Positions 33,815 through 42,049 of a stretch of 64,000 nt of DNA are shown piece by piece. Location: the NCBI GenBank assembly GCA_964482205.1, contig CAYZWI010000006.1, forward strand, positions 161,903-225,902, given 5' to 3'. Position 1 is the stretch's first letter. The number at the start of each line of letters is the position of its first letter. Below the pieces are notes generated by a model, which saw nothing but the letters and a program-made list of their open reading frames with translations, searched no databases and was not told the origin of the DNA. The translations under genes were made by a program, and so were the position numbers. Source of the stretch: JAZDGX01 sp964482205 (lineage in GTDB: Bacteria > Eisenbacteria > RBG-16-71-46 > CAIMUX01 > WJJG01).

Positions 33815-34360
33815 TCACATCGACGCGGGCCCCGCCCCGCCGGGACCGCCCCGCGAGCCTTCGCGCAACGCGCGGAAGAAGTCCCGCAGCAACTCGCCCG
33901 CCTCGTCCGCGAGCACGCCAGCGTCGACGCGAAGAGTATGATTCAAGCCGGAAACGGCCGTCAAGTCAAGGCGCGACCCGCAAGCGCCGAACTTGGGCTC
34001 GGGCGCTCCGTAGACGACGCGCGCCACCCGGGCCAGGTAGAAGGCGCCCATGCACATCGTGCAAGGCTCGACGGTCACATAGGCGGTCGTGCCCGCGAGA
34101 CGCCAGGTTCCCCGGCTGCCCGCCGCAGCTGAAATGGCGAGGATCTCCGCGTGCGCGGTGGGATCCTGCAGCTCCTCCACGCGATTGCGGCCGCGCCCGA
34201 GGATGCGCCCTTCCTCGACCACCACGCACCCGACCGGCACTTCTCCGCGGCTGCCCGCCTCCTTGGCTTCCGCCATCGCGAGGCGCATCCAACGCTCGTC
34301 GTCGCCGAAATCGATACCGGAAGGGAAGATCTTTTCTCCCGAAGCGCCGCCGCCGGTCAT
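33815..34360 (-). CDS. tadA: tRNA-specific adenosine deaminase
   Basis: Converts A34 of tRNA-Arg(ACG) to inosine so it can read CGU, CGC and CGA. The 181-residue protein has the zinc and proton-shuttle motif HAEILA (TAHAEILAISAA) and the second zinc motif EPCTMCMGAFYLARV, plus RVVYGAPEPKFGACGS. The ATG at 34358-34360 overlaps the stop of the upstream lipoprotein gene by four bases. Its own substrate, tRNA-Arg(ACG), is encoded about 780 bases upstream in the same direction. Confidence 0.96.
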   Translation of the reverse strand: MTGGGASGEKIFPSGIDFGDDERWMRLAMAEAKEAGSRGEVPVGCVVVEEGRILGRGRNRVEELQDPTAHAEILAISAAAGSRGTWRLAGTTAYVTVEPCTMCMGAFYLARVARVVYGAPEPKFGACGSRLDLTAVSGLNHTLRVDAGVLADEAGELLRDFFRALREGSRGGPGGAGPASM

Positions 34361-35061
34361 CGCATGAGGGCCTGGGTCAGGGCCGTGGCGACTTCCTGGG
34401 CGACATTCTCGATCGGGGGCGCGCTCTGGTCCTTTTGCGTCGAACGAATGGTCTGCGAACGCTGGCGTTCGCGCCGGCGGATGTTCTGCTCGTGGTCGTC
34501 GTCCGACATGATCGGCATCGCTTCCTCTTCTTCCGTCTTCGACGAGCGTTTTCTCCAGATGCGCTTGCCGTCTTCCCCCGAGTAGATCTCGAGGCTCGCG
34601 GTCACGCGCGTGTAGGGCGACTGCTCGCTGCCGCGCGCCGCCGCCGCTTCGGTCCATTCGTCGATCGTGCCGACGAGAATGCCGTCCACTCCGAGCGCCT
34701 GGCACAAGGCCGGCAGGCGCAGGGGATCGACCTTGGCCGACCGTTGCCAGAAGCCGCGCACCTCGTCGATCAGCCCGGACTCGCTCTCCGTCTGAGCCCG
34801 CCTGTCCACTTCGGTCAGGTCCATGACGGTGAACTTCTGCCCGCCCGACGTCATCCGTTGCTCGATCAGGCGTTCGAAGGTCTGGATCGCCTCGCGAGAT
34901 GCATTCGACGAAATGCCGAGGAAGGCGACCGTCTTGAGGCTGTCGAGACCCGCATCGGTGGAGGGCGCGATCTGGGTGACGGGGTCGCCGGCGGTCTGCT
35001 GGCGGCAGCCGATCGGCGCGGCGAGAAGACCGGCGAGGCACACGAGCATGAACCGCTTCAT
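34357..35061 (-). CDS. CsgG-like envelope lipoprotein of unknown role
   Basis: A 234-residue protein with a signal peptide ending in a lipobox APIGC (Cys19), so probably lipid-anchored in the periplasm or outer membrane. The mature part (SLKTVAFLGISSN, FERLIEQRM, LCQALGVDGILVGTIDEW, TASLEIYSGEDGKRIWRK) resembles the CsgG / GNA1162-type lipoproteins that help assemble curli or other outer-membrane complexes. A charged C-terminal stretch (EEEEAM, HEQNIRRRERQRSQ) follows. The ATG at 35059-35061 has GGGAGG seven bases upstream. It lies between tRNA-Arg and tadA, with a four-base overlap with tadA. The family resemblance is suggestive, not certain. Confidence 0.7.
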   Translation of the reverse strand: MKRFMLVCLAGLLAAPIGCRQQTAGDPVTQIAPSTDAGLDSLKTVAFLGISSNASREAIQTFERLIEQRMTSGGQKFTVMDLTEVDRRAQTESESGLIDEVRGFWQRSAKVDPLRLPALCQALGVDGILVGTIDEWTEAAAARGSEQSPYTRVTASLEIYSGEDGKRIWRKRSSKTEEEEAMPIMSDDDHEQNIRRRERQRSQTIRSTQKDQSAPPIENVAQEVATALTQALMR

Positions 35062-35142
35062 CGAAGACCTCCCTGGAGAGGGGAACGGCGAAGGACCGCC
35101 CGTCACGGGCAGCCCAGACGAGGGGAGCCGGTCCGGAAGCTG

Positions 35143-35216
35143 CGCGCCCAGGAGGATTCGAACCCCCAACCTTCTGATCCGTAGTCAGATGCTCTATCCA
35201 GTTGAGCTATGGGCGC
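35143..35216 (-). tRNA. tRNA-Arg (anticodon ACG)
   Basis: A 74-base cloverleaf: acceptor GCGCCCA pairs with TGGGCGC; anticodon stem TCTGA/TCAGA around loop CTACGGA gives anticodon ACG, the TadA substrate whose A34 becomes inosine. It lies just after tRNA-Ser(GCT) and just before the lipoprotein-tadA pair. Confidence 0.95.
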
Positions 35217-35226
35217 GATTCGTCCG

Positions 35227-35316
35227 CGGAGAGGGCGAGATTCGAACTCGCGGTGAGCCGTTTAAGCCCACAACACATTAGCAATGTGCCGCCTTCGACC
35301 ACTCGGCCACCTCTCC
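35227..35316 (-). tRNA. tRNA-Ser (anticodon GCT)
   Basis: A 90-base class II tRNA. Acceptor GGAGAGG pairs perfectly with CCTCTCC; anticodon stem GCACA/TGTGT closes loop TTGCTAA, anticodon GCT. It has a long variable arm. A promoter with TTGACA lies directly upstream (35334-35362). Confidence 0.95.
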
Positions 35317-35333
35317 CGAATTCCAGGCCGGTG

Positions 35334-35362
35334 AGCCTACCGGGGAAGCGCTTCACTGTCAA
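35334..35362 (-). promoter_or_regulatory. Sigma-70 promoter of the tRNA-Ser / tRNA-Arg genes
   Basis: Perfect TTGACA (35357-35362, minus strand), 17-base spacer, then TAGGCT (35334-35339). The -10 match is only three of six, but spacing is ideal and transcription would begin about 10 bases before the mature tRNA-Ser. Confidence 0.65.
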
Positions 35363-35458
35363 CCACCCTGCAAGGAGGAATCGGGGTCCGGAAAGGTTGG
35401 ACGGGCCGATTCGCGCGGCGGCGAAAGCAGGGCGCCCCGGATGAGCAGCCGCCGCGCC

Positions 35459-36391
35459 CTACTTGCGGCGTCCGCCGGCGTGCTTGCCTCCCTTGGCGGG
35501 CGACCCGGCCCGTCGCTTTCGCGAACGAGCCTGCAGGGCCTCGATTCTGCGCGCCTGCTTGCGAAGGCCACGCCTACGCTTGGCCTCGCGCGCCTCTTCC
35601 GGAGAAGACGGCGCATCCGCTCCTCCCCCGCGTTCCTTCTCCTCCGACGCGCGCGCGATGCGCGAAGCGCCGGACTTCGAAACGGGCGGAGCGAACGGCT
35701 TCGCGACGCCGGAGGGAACGCGCGACCGCGCGCGCGACGAACCCCGGCGCACCGGCGGCTCCCCCTGGTCATCCGCGTCGCTCGGCCGTTCGTCCGCGCC
35801 GCGGCCGGGCGCGAAGCGCGCGAGCCAGCGGCGGCGGGCCCGCTGCTCGTGCGAACGGTCGCCGCTCTTGGGGCGGTGGAGTTGCTCCTGGTGATGCGCG
35901 AGCAATTGGGCGGCGATTTCCTCGGCGTCCTCGGGAGGAAGCGTTTTCTCTCTTCTCGCCTTCTCCTCGCTCGACGGCGGGCTCGGCGGCGCGTCGATGC
36001 GCCGGGCGAGGAAATCCGCCACCTCGTGCACGTGCGCCGAGCGCGGCAGACGCGCAGCGAGACGCGCGTCGTTGGTGACCACCGACACGCCCCTTCCTCG
36101 TTTCGCGGCCGCCTGCGCGAGATCCACGATCCGATCGTCCGCCGGCCGGGAGAATTGAATGCGGATCGGGGAGCCGCCCCGCTCGCTCGCGCCCGGGGCA
36201 TCCAGGTCCCCGTCGTACACGAGATGCAGAGGATGGATCAGACGGCCCGCGAAGGGCAGGAGGAGCGCTTCCAATCCGGCGCGCGCCCCCGCCTGGTCCC
36301 CCGCTTCGTGAAGGGCGCGCAGAGGCGTCAACGCGTAGATCGCGTTATGGCCGTCGACGATCCAGAGTTGTCCCGCCCGGCTTTCGGCCAT
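35459..36391 (-). CDS. NYN-domain (YacP-like) ribonuclease with basic C-terminal tail
   Basis: A 310-residue protein. Residues 1-135 form a PIN/NYN nuclease fold of the YacP type: WIVDGHNAIYAL near residue 10, VYDGDLDAPGAS, SRPADDRIVDLAQAAAK and VSVVTNDARLAARL hold the acidic residues expected to bind metal. YacP relatives act on RNA. From about residue 140 on the chain is Arg/Lys/Ser-rich and without a recognised fold; RKRRAGSPAKGG lies near the end. Such a tail could bind RNA. The ATG follows AGAGAGGCG; a TACAAT box lies at 36465-36470 about 75 bases upstream with no clear -35. It stands alone between the tRNA cluster and the pilus locus. Confidence 0.78.
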   Translation of the reverse strand: MAESRAGQLWIVDGHNAIYALTPLRALHEAGDQAGARAGLEALLLPFAGRLIHPLHLVYDGDLDAPGASERGGSPIRIQFSRPADDRIVDLAQAAAKRGRGVSVVTNDARLAARLPRSAHVHEVADFLARRIDAPPSPPSSEEKARREKTLPPEDAEEIAAQLLAHHQEQLHRPKSGDRSHEQRARRRWLARFAPGRGADERPSDADDQGEPPVRRGSSRARSRVPSGVAKPFAPPVSKSGASRIARASEEKERGGGADAPSSPEEAREAKRRRGLRKQARRIEALQARSRKRRAGSPAKGGKHAGGRRK

Positions 36392-36537
36392 CGCCTCTCT
36401 TCCAAAGCTGTCGCGCGCAATTCAGCGGCGCAAACAGGATCTCGAATCCCCGCCCCGGACCTTCATTGTAGAAAACGCCTGCCGGCCGCGCACGCGTGAA
36501 GTCGCGCGAGCCGCCGCCCTGCGGCCGGGGCGGGCGG

Positions 36538-36556
36538 AAAAAACGGGCAGCGCCCG
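36538..36556 (-). terminator. Intrinsic terminator after pilQ
   Basis: On the minus strand a five-base-pair stem CGGGC/GCCCG with loop GCT (36544-36556) is followed at once by six T residues (36538-36543). A larger competing hairpin (GCGCCCG with CGGGCGC) overlaps it. It lies about 50 bases after the pilQ stop and ends the pilMNOPQ transcript. Confidence 0.78.
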
Positions 36557-36604
36557 AAGCGAACCGCCCGGGCGCTTGCGCGAACCGATGCGAGGCGACG
36601 GGGA

Positions 36605-38935
36605 CTAGAGAGACGGGGCCCCGTTCACCAGCGTCGGCGTGATGAAGATCAGCATCTCTCTCTTCTCCGCCCGCTTGTCGCTCGACCTGAAGAGATGGCC
36701 GAGCACCGGAATCTTGCTGAGAACGGGAACGCCCCGCTGGTATTCGATCTCGCTCGTCCGGATCAGGCCGCCAATCACCGCGGTCTCTCCGTTGCCGACG
36801 AGCACGCGCGTGTCGGCTTCCGTCGTCGTGAACACGACTCCTCCCTGGGCCGTCGATTGGGACGAGAGGTCGCTCACCTCGGGATGGATGTCCATCGTGA
36901 TCAACCCTTCGGTGTTCACATGCGGCGTGACCTCGAGCGTGATCCCGACCTTCTTCAGTTCGGTGATCGCGTTGCCCGCGTAGTCGAGCGTGATCAGAGG
37001 CACTTCCTTGCCGACCAGGATGCGCGCCATGCGGTTGCTGACCGTCGTGATCCTCGGCGCCGAGACGATTTCCGCCTCGTTGCTCTGCTCGAGAGCCTGG
37101 AGCTTCGCGTCGATCTCGCCGAAGGAACGGATCACGCCGATGCGCACGTCGCCCACCGGATCGATGATGTCGTCGGCCTTCACGCTCGCCGATCCGCTCG
37201 CGTTGGCGCTGGACGAATGCAGATCGTCAACCGTCCAGCGGATGCCGAGCTGCCGGGCCGCGAATTCGTCGACATCCATGATCTTGGCCGCGATCTCCAC
37301 CTGGATGGTTTCGCTGTCGAGACTGCGGACCATTTTCTCCAGTTCTTCCAGGCGCGGCGCGATGTCGGTCAGGATGACCGCGTTGGTGCGGGGATCGACT
37401 TCCACATGGCCGCGCGGACTGGTGCTCTTCGACAGGGTCTCCTGGAGTTCTTTCGCATTGGCGTAATTGACGAGCACAACCTGCGTCATGAGCGGCATGT
37501 ACTCTTCCTGCTTGCGGGCGGCCGATTCCAGCGCGATCGCTTCCTCGCGAGCCGTCTTCACGGTCGCGATGCGAATGATGGCGCCGTTCTCGTCGTAGGT
37601 GAGCCCGCTCGCCTGACAGACCGCATCCAGCATGTCCCGCCAGTTGAGATCGATCGCCCGCATGGTGACCGAGCCGGCCACATTGTTGTCGGCGACGATG
37701 TTCAGGTCCGCGTATTCGGCAATCGAGCGCAGCACCCCGTGGATATCGGCCGCTTGCACATCGAGGCTGAAGGTGGGCAGCGGCTCGGCCCCGCGGTGAG
37801 GAAGCGGCTCGCGCGCCGTGAGCCGCGTGGAAGCCTGCGCCAGGGCCCCGGCCGTCGTCGCGGAAGCGGGAGCGCTGTTTGCGTCCGAGGCCTGAGAGGG
37901 CGCGAGGAGCCGTTCAGCGGCATCGGCCCCCGAGACGAGCCCCGCCACACGCATACCGGCCGGGTCCGTCGCAAGCTCCGCGACCGGCGCCCGAGGCGGC
38001 GCAGCCGTTTGCGCGGAGGGCGGCGGCGCACTTCCGGCGGCGGACAGCGGCCGCGGATGCATGGATGCGGGCGCGGTCGATTGCGCGAACGATGACGTCC
38101 CCGGTTGCGTCCAGGGCGGCGTGCCCTGCCGTCCGGCCGGCGTGGTCTTCTTGTGCGCCTTTGCGGCCAGCGGCATGGGTCGGGAGGCTGTGAGCCACGA
38201 CCAATTGATGCGTTTGGCGGCCGGCCGTTCCGACAAGCGACGCGCGGCCTTTTGCGTGCGGGCGTTGGTTTGCGCCTGCGCGTGCAGCGCCGCCTGCGCC
38301 TGAGGCTGCGCTTGTGCCTGCGTCTGCGGCTGCGCCGGCGCCTGAGTTTGTGACGGCGTCTGTGTGGGAGCCTGAGCCTGAGCCTGCGCCCGAGACTGCG
38401 CTCGTGTCTGAGGCTGCGCTTGCGTCTGAGGCTGCGCCGGAGCCTGAGGCTGCGCTTGCGCCTGAGGCTGCTCCGCGGCCGTGATCTCGACTCTCACGCG
38501 CGCCCCGTCATGAACGAGGCGGCAATGCGCTCGCGCGCTCGTCTCGATGACATACCGCACGACCGGCCGGCCCTCGCGCTCCCTCGTCCCCCATCGCGCT
38601 TCCCGCACGAGCCCGGTTGCCGAGCTCCAGGAGAGGGGAACCGCTCCGTCCGCCCCGACGAGATCGAGCACGACCCGATGCGGCCCTTCCATCTGGAAGA
38701 GGTCGGGAGTGAAGGCGCTCGTGCCGAGCACTTCAAGCACGGCGCCGTCCGAACCGAGCGGCGTCAGCGTGACATTGGCCACCCGGGCGAATCCTCCGGC
38801 GACGGCGCCGTCTTCCGTGGCGGGCGTCGCTGCGCTCGATTCGGCTGACGCGGTCACGCAACTCCCGCCCGCGGCCAGCGCGATTGCGATGAACAGGACC
38901 TGGATCCGGAGCCGTGCGGCGCGCTCAACGCTCAT
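36605..38935 (-). CDS. pilQ: Type IV pilus secretin PilQ
   Basis: Outer-membrane ring through which the pilus passes. The 776-residue protein has a signal peptide (about 1-31), an AMIN domain (about 50-153) that binds peptidoglycan, and a Gln/Ala/Pro-rich low-complexity region (about 155-228). After a long linker comes a secretin N-terminal/STN domain near 390-455 (LDVQAADIHGVLRSIAEYADLNIVADNNV is a part of it). An N1 domain lies at about 480-545 and the secretin domain at about 595-772 (NRMARILVGKEVPLIT, TEIEYQRGVPVLSKIPVLGHLF in its two halves). Its ATG overlaps the pilP stop by 11 bases; it is the last gene before the terminator. Confidence 0.96.
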   Translation of the reverse strand: MSVERAARLRIQVLFIAIALAAGGSCVTASAESSAATPATEDGAVAGGFARVANVTLTPLGSDGAVLEVLGTSAFTPDLFQMEGPHRVVLDLVGADGAVPLSWSSATGLVREARWGTREREGRPVVRYVIETSARAHCRLVHDGARVRVEITAAEQPQAQAQPQAPAQPQTQAQPQTRAQSRAQAQAQAPTQTPSQTQAPAQPQTQAQAQPQAQAALHAQAQTNARTQKAARRLSERPAAKRINWSWLTASRPMPLAAKAHKKTTPAGRQGTPPWTQPGTSSFAQSTAPASMHPRPLSAAGSAPPPSAQTAAPPRAPVAELATDPAGMRVAGLVSGADAAERLLAPSQASDANSAPASATTAGALAQASTRLTAREPLPHRGAEPLPTFSLDVQAADIHGVLRSIAEYADLNIVADNNVAGSVTMRAIDLNWRDMLDAVCQASGLTYDENGAIIRIATVKTAREEAIALESAARKQEEYMPLMTQVVLVNYANAKELQETLSKSTSPRGHVEVDPRTNAVILTDIAPRLEELEKMVRSLDSETIQVEIAAKIMDVDEFAARQLGIRWTVDDLHSSSANASGSASVKADDIIDPVGDVRIGVIRSFGEIDAKLQALEQSNEAEIVSAPRITTVSNRMARILVGKEVPLITLDYAGNAITELKKVGITLEVTPHVNTEGLITMDIHPEVSDLSSQSTAQGGVVFTTTEADTRVLVGNGETAVIGGLIRTSEIEYQRGVPVLSKIPVLGHLFRSSDKRAEKREMLIFITPTLVNGAPSL
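38250..38473 (-). repeat. Gln-Ala-Pro coding repeat in pilQ
   Basis: An imperfect hexanucleotide-type repeat (GCCTGA/GCCTGC steps on the plus strand) codes alternating Gln with Ala, Pro, Thr or Arg over about 74 residues. It lies between the AMIN and secretin domains and probably makes a flexible periplasmic linker. Its units are multiples of three, so copy-number change would keep frame. Confidence 0.75.
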
Positions 38936-39494
38936 GGCTTTCCTCCTCGGCGGACAAGATCGGGATATCCACCCGGCGCGACCTGCCGAAATGGTATTGG
39001 ACGACGGTAATGCCTTCGGGCGAGATGGCCGTGATGCGTCCGTCCCGCAAGCGGTCCCCTACCCTGAGCAGCAAGCATTCTCCTTGCGGCGTCTGCGCGA
39101 GAGCGAAGCGGTCCAGGGGCCCCCACAGGACGCCGACGACCGTGATCTCTTCGACTCCCGGCTCGTCGGTGGGGCCTTCCTTTTCGTCGATGAGCGGCGC
39201 GAAGGGATCGCGTTTGCCGCCGCTTCGATACAGGTAGGGCTCCGGGTGCAGCCATCGCTCCAAGGTCGCTCCGTCCACGACCGGGGCGTCTCCAGGAAGC
39301 GCCGCGACGGCCGCATGGCTTTCGTCGACGGCTCGCGCTTCCGCGCGCACCGCCCCGCCCGCGCCGGTGGGCGGAGCGCCCGCGGTCTGCTTCCCCGCGT
39401 GCGCGGGAACGGCCGCCAGCGCCGCGACGACGCCCACGGCAATACCCAGCGAAACCGCCCCCATTTTCATTCGTGATTTCCGGCGAGGCTTCAT
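38925..39494 (-). CDS. pilP: Type IV pilus assembly lipoprotein-like PilP
   Basis: Periplasmic link between the PilN/PilO inner-membrane complex and PilQ. The 189-residue protein has an N-terminal hydrophobic segment (GAVSLGIAVGVVAALAAVPAHA) without a clear lipobox cysteine, so it may be a cleaved or anchored protein rather than a lipoprotein. The C-terminal beta domain shows YRSGGKRDPFAPL, TVVGVLWGPLDRFALAQTPQGE and LLRVGDRLRDGRITAISPEGI, all typical of PilP. Its ATG overlaps the pilO stop by four bases. Confidence 0.9.
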   Translation of the reverse strand: MKPRRKSRMKMGAVSLGIAVGVVAALAAVPAHAGKQTAGAPPTGAGGAVRAEARAVDESHAAVAALPGDAPVVDGATLERWLHPEPYLYRSGGKRDPFAPLIDEKEGPTDEPGVEEITVVGVLWGPLDRFALAQTPQGECLLLRVGDRLRDGRITAISPEGITVVQYHFGRSRRVDIPILSAEEESHER

Positions 39495-40210
39495 TCCAGG
39501 CTTCCTCCCGGCTTGCCCGCGGTCGCCCGGACGGCGTTCGCGGACGATTCTTCCCGCCCTTTCACCAAACGCTTGACGGCGCTTCCCACGCCGCCCTCTT
39601 CCTTCGCGGTCTCTTCCTGCGTAACGGCCTGGACGGCCGCCTCACCGAGGACATACGCGCTCACGAAGAAATGCGCGCGCGCCGTGGGCCCGCCTTCTTC
39701 GTCGTCGCTGGAAGGCGCCTCTTCGATCTCGAGATTCTGGATGTGGACGATGCGATCCATCTGCGAGAGCTGGTTCAGAAAGCGGCCGATGCGGTGGTAG
39801 CTGCCTTCGACCCGGATTTCGACCGGCTTCTCCGCGTAGAAGGAATGGCCGACCATCGCTTCGGGCTTGAACAGCGTGAACTCGACGCCGCTTTGCTGGC
39901 CGCGGTAGGCGATCTCGTGAAGAAGCGCCGTGATTTCGGTCTCGTCCGGCAGCAGGCGCCGCGCCCGCGCCCATTGCGCGATGAGAAGCTCATGGCGCGC
40001 CTCCATCTCGGGCAGCTCGGCAGCCATTCGCCGGGCCCGCTGGACATCGAGAGCGAGCTTCTCGCTCTTGCCTTCGAGATCGCGGATCTCGGCGGCCCGG
40101 GCATAATGGGTGACGGGCAGGAGCGCCGTTCCGAAGTAGACAAAGAGCAGACCCGCCGCGACGAGCCCAAGGAGGACAAATTTCGCGGCGCGTGGATTCT
40201 GCAGTTCCAT
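39491..40210 (-). CDS. pilO: Type IV pilus assembly protein PilO
   Basis: Inner-membrane protein that dimerises with PilN. At 239 residues it has one N-terminal membrane span (VLLGLVAAGLLFVYFGTALLPV), a coiled-coil stretch, then a ferredoxin-like fold (LLHEIAYRGQQSGVEFTLFKPE and IRVEGSYHRIGRFLNQLSQMDRIVHI in parts). A charged tail of about 60 residues extends past the usual end. It lies between pilN and pilP, overlapping pilP by four bases. Confidence 0.92.
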   Translation of the reverse strand: MELQNPRAAKFVLLGLVAAGLLFVYFGTALLPVTHYARAAEIRDLEGKSEKLALDVQRARRMAAELPEMEARHELLIAQWARARRLLPDETEITALLHEIAYRGQQSGVEFTLFKPEAMVGHSFYAEKPVEIRVEGSYHRIGRFLNQLSQMDRIVHIQNLEIEEAPSSDDEEGGPTARAHFFVSAYVLGEAAVQAVTQEETAKEEGGVGSAVKRLVKGREESSANAVRATAGKPGGSLE

Positions 40211-40306
40211 GGGAGCTTCTCCCCCTCTCCTGTCCGTCCTTGCGCTTGCGCGCGGACCGTCTCGATGCGCGTTCTTCGGCTCGACGAGAATGCTTGGCGC
40301 GCGGCG

Positions 40307-40867
40307 CTACAAGTCGCGCACCATCTGCGCGCTGACCGAGAAGCCGATCGTGTGGTTCTCTCCGATGTCCTTGCGCTCAGTGATCGTGAGGTCGACATCC
40401 TGATAGACGGGCGTTTCTTCCAGGCGGCGCATCAACTCGGCCACGACCATGTTCGAAAAAGTGATCCCTTCGAGCTCGAGGCGCGCGTTGCCTTCCTGGC
40501 GCATGCGGGTGAGCCACAGATTCGCCGGCACCTGCAGGCAGAGCTCGTCCATGGCGCGCACCGGGAAGGAGCGCTCCTGGTTCAACTGGCGGATGAGATC
40601 GAGGCGCCGCTCGAGGTCCGCCTGCTTGCCGCGCAACTCCCCGATTTGCTGCAGGCGGGGCGCGAGCGTGCGTTGCTCCTGCTCGGCCACCTGGATGTCG
40701 CGCCGCAGCGTCTGCAGGCGCGTTTCCTGATGCCAGAAGAGGCCGACCGCCGGAACGACGAGCACGAGCCCGATGGCGAGCGGAAGCAGGAACTTCGCTC
40801 GCGGAGGAGCGCCCAGGTCGTGTTCGACGACCCGCTCTTCGACCGGCAGCAGATTGACGCTGATCAC
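40307..40867 (-). CDS. pilN: Type IV pilus assembly protein PilN
   Basis: Inner-membrane partner of PilO whose short cytoplasmic N-terminus binds PilM. The 186-residue protein begins ISVNLLPVEERVV, the conserved INLLP motif, then has one membrane span (LLPLAIGLVLVVPAVGLFW) and a coiled coil plus ferredoxin-like domain. The start is the GTG at 40865-40867, eight bases after AAAGGAG, which itself overlaps the pilM stop. A GTG at 40876 in the same frame would add three residues. The next gene, pilO, follows by about 97 bases. Confidence 0.92.
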   Translation of the reverse strand: MISVNLLPVEERVVEHDLGAPPRAKFLLPLAIGLVLVVPAVGLFWHQETRLQTLRRDIQVAEQEQRTLAPRLQQIGELRGKQADLERRLDLIRQLNQERSFPVRAMDELCLQVPANLWLTRMRQEGNARLELEGITFSNMVVAELMRRLEETPVYQDVDLTITERKDIGENHTIGFSVSAQMVRDL

Positions 40868-40872
40868 GCGGG

Positions 40873-41907
40873 TCACTCCTTTCTGAGGGCAAGCCCGATG
40901 CCGACCGCGAGAGCGGCGGAACGCGGCTCCCCGGCGCCTGCCCCACCCGTCCGGCGTGCGCCGGGCAGCGAGGCGAGCGGATCGAGAAGGGCGACGGATG
41001 CAGACTGGCGGCTGGCGAGCAGCGGGATCAGGCCCTCGATCAAACCGCCTCCTCCGCACACCAGCACGCGATCGATGCCTTCGGCCTCTCCCGAGGTGCG
41101 CAGGTGATTCAGCGCCTTGTCGAGATTCGTGGAGAGGTCGTCGGCGAGCCCCTCGAGCGCTTCGCGGCGATCGGCGCCGAAGGCCTCCTCGCGGACCGCG
41201 CGCTCGGCCTCTTCGCGACTCAGGCAATGGGCCTTCTGCACCGCTTGCACGAACGACATCCCGCCCATCGACAGGTCCTGGGTGTAGAGCGGCATGCCGT
41301 CGCGGGCGACGACGAGGTTGGTCACATCGGAGCCGATGTTCATCAGCGCGACCGTCTCGCCCGGGGCGCTCATCGCGCAGCATTCGAGCAGGTTGTGCAG
41401 GGCGAAGCAGTGGACGTCGACCGCCTCAACGGTGAGCCCCGCCTCGCGCAGGACTTCGGCGCGATGGAGCACGAGATCGCGCTTGGCCGCCACCAGGAGC
41501 GCCTGCATCTGGCGCGGGCCCGGATCGGCGTCGAGCAACTGGAAATCGAGCGAGACATCGTTCAAGTCATAGGGAACATGCTGCTCGGCTTCCCACTGGA
41601 TGGCTTCCGCCGCCTCGTCGCGCGTCATGCGGTCCATGGTGATCTTCCTCACGATCACGCCACGGCCGTGGATGCCGGCCACCACGCGCCGGCGCGAGAT
41701 GCCGCACGAGGAGAAGAGCTCGCGAATCGCGCCGACGACCGCCTGGCGGTCCATGATCTCGCCGTCGACGATCACGTCGGGAGGCAGAGGAGTCTCGCCG
41801 AAGCGCATGACGCGCACGGCGTCCTCCCGGCGCTCCACTTCGACCACCTTGATGCTGCTCGCTCCGATGTCCAGTCCGACGCGGGTCTTTTCTCGGGAAA
41901 ACACCAT
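40873..41907 (-). CDS. pilM: Type IV pilus assembly protein PilM
   Basis: Cytoplasmic actin-like ATPase that docks PilN and PilB/PilC to the motor complex. The 344-residue protein has the ASKHA motifs VGLDIGASSIKVVEV near residue 10, IGSDVTNLVVARDG in the second phosphate loop, and VLVCGGGGLIEGL in the adenosine motif. HVPYDLNDVSLDFQLLD is a PilM hallmark. The ATG at 41905-41907 has AGGAGG five bases upstream, but that site is paired in a perfect hairpin (41913-41930). PilM heads the pilMNOPQ run. Confidence 0.96.
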   Translation of the reverse strand: MVFSREKTRVGLDIGASSIKVVEVERREDAVRVMRFGETPLPPDVIVDGEIMDRQAVVGAIRELFSSCGISRRRVVAGIHGRGVIVRKITMDRMTRDEAAEAIQWEAEQHVPYDLNDVSLDFQLLDADPGPRQMQALLVAAKRDLVLHRAEVLREAGLTVEAVDVHCFALHNLLECCAMSAPGETVALMNIGSDVTNLVVARDGMPLYTQDLSMGGMSFVQAVQKAHCLSREEAERAVREEAFGADRREALEGLADDLSTNLDKALNHLRTSGEAEGIDRVLVCGGGGLIEGLIPLLASRQSASVALLDPLASLPGARRTGGAGAGEPRSAALAVGIGLALRKE

Positions 41908-41912
41908 GCAAT

Positions 41913-41930
41913 CCTCCTTGCCCGAGGAGG
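41913..41930 (-). promoter_or_regulatory. Hairpin sequestering the pilM Shine-Dalgarno
   Basis: On the minus strand CCTCCT, loop CGGGCA, AGGAGG forms a perfect six-pair stem whose 3' arm is the pilM ribosome-binding site, five bases before the ATG. Base pairing would hide the site unless the stem opens or ribosomes arrive from upstream. Positions and pairing are seen directly; a regulatory role is inferred. Confidence 0.55.
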
Positions 41931-42049
41931 GTGGGCCGCGACCACCGCGTTCGAGCCGCGGGGCCTCCTTCCCTGGTTATCGTCCGCGGTTCGCGAAACC
42001 TAAGCTCCGGGAAAGGGCTGTAGGCGGCCACCGGAGGCCGGAACCGCGG

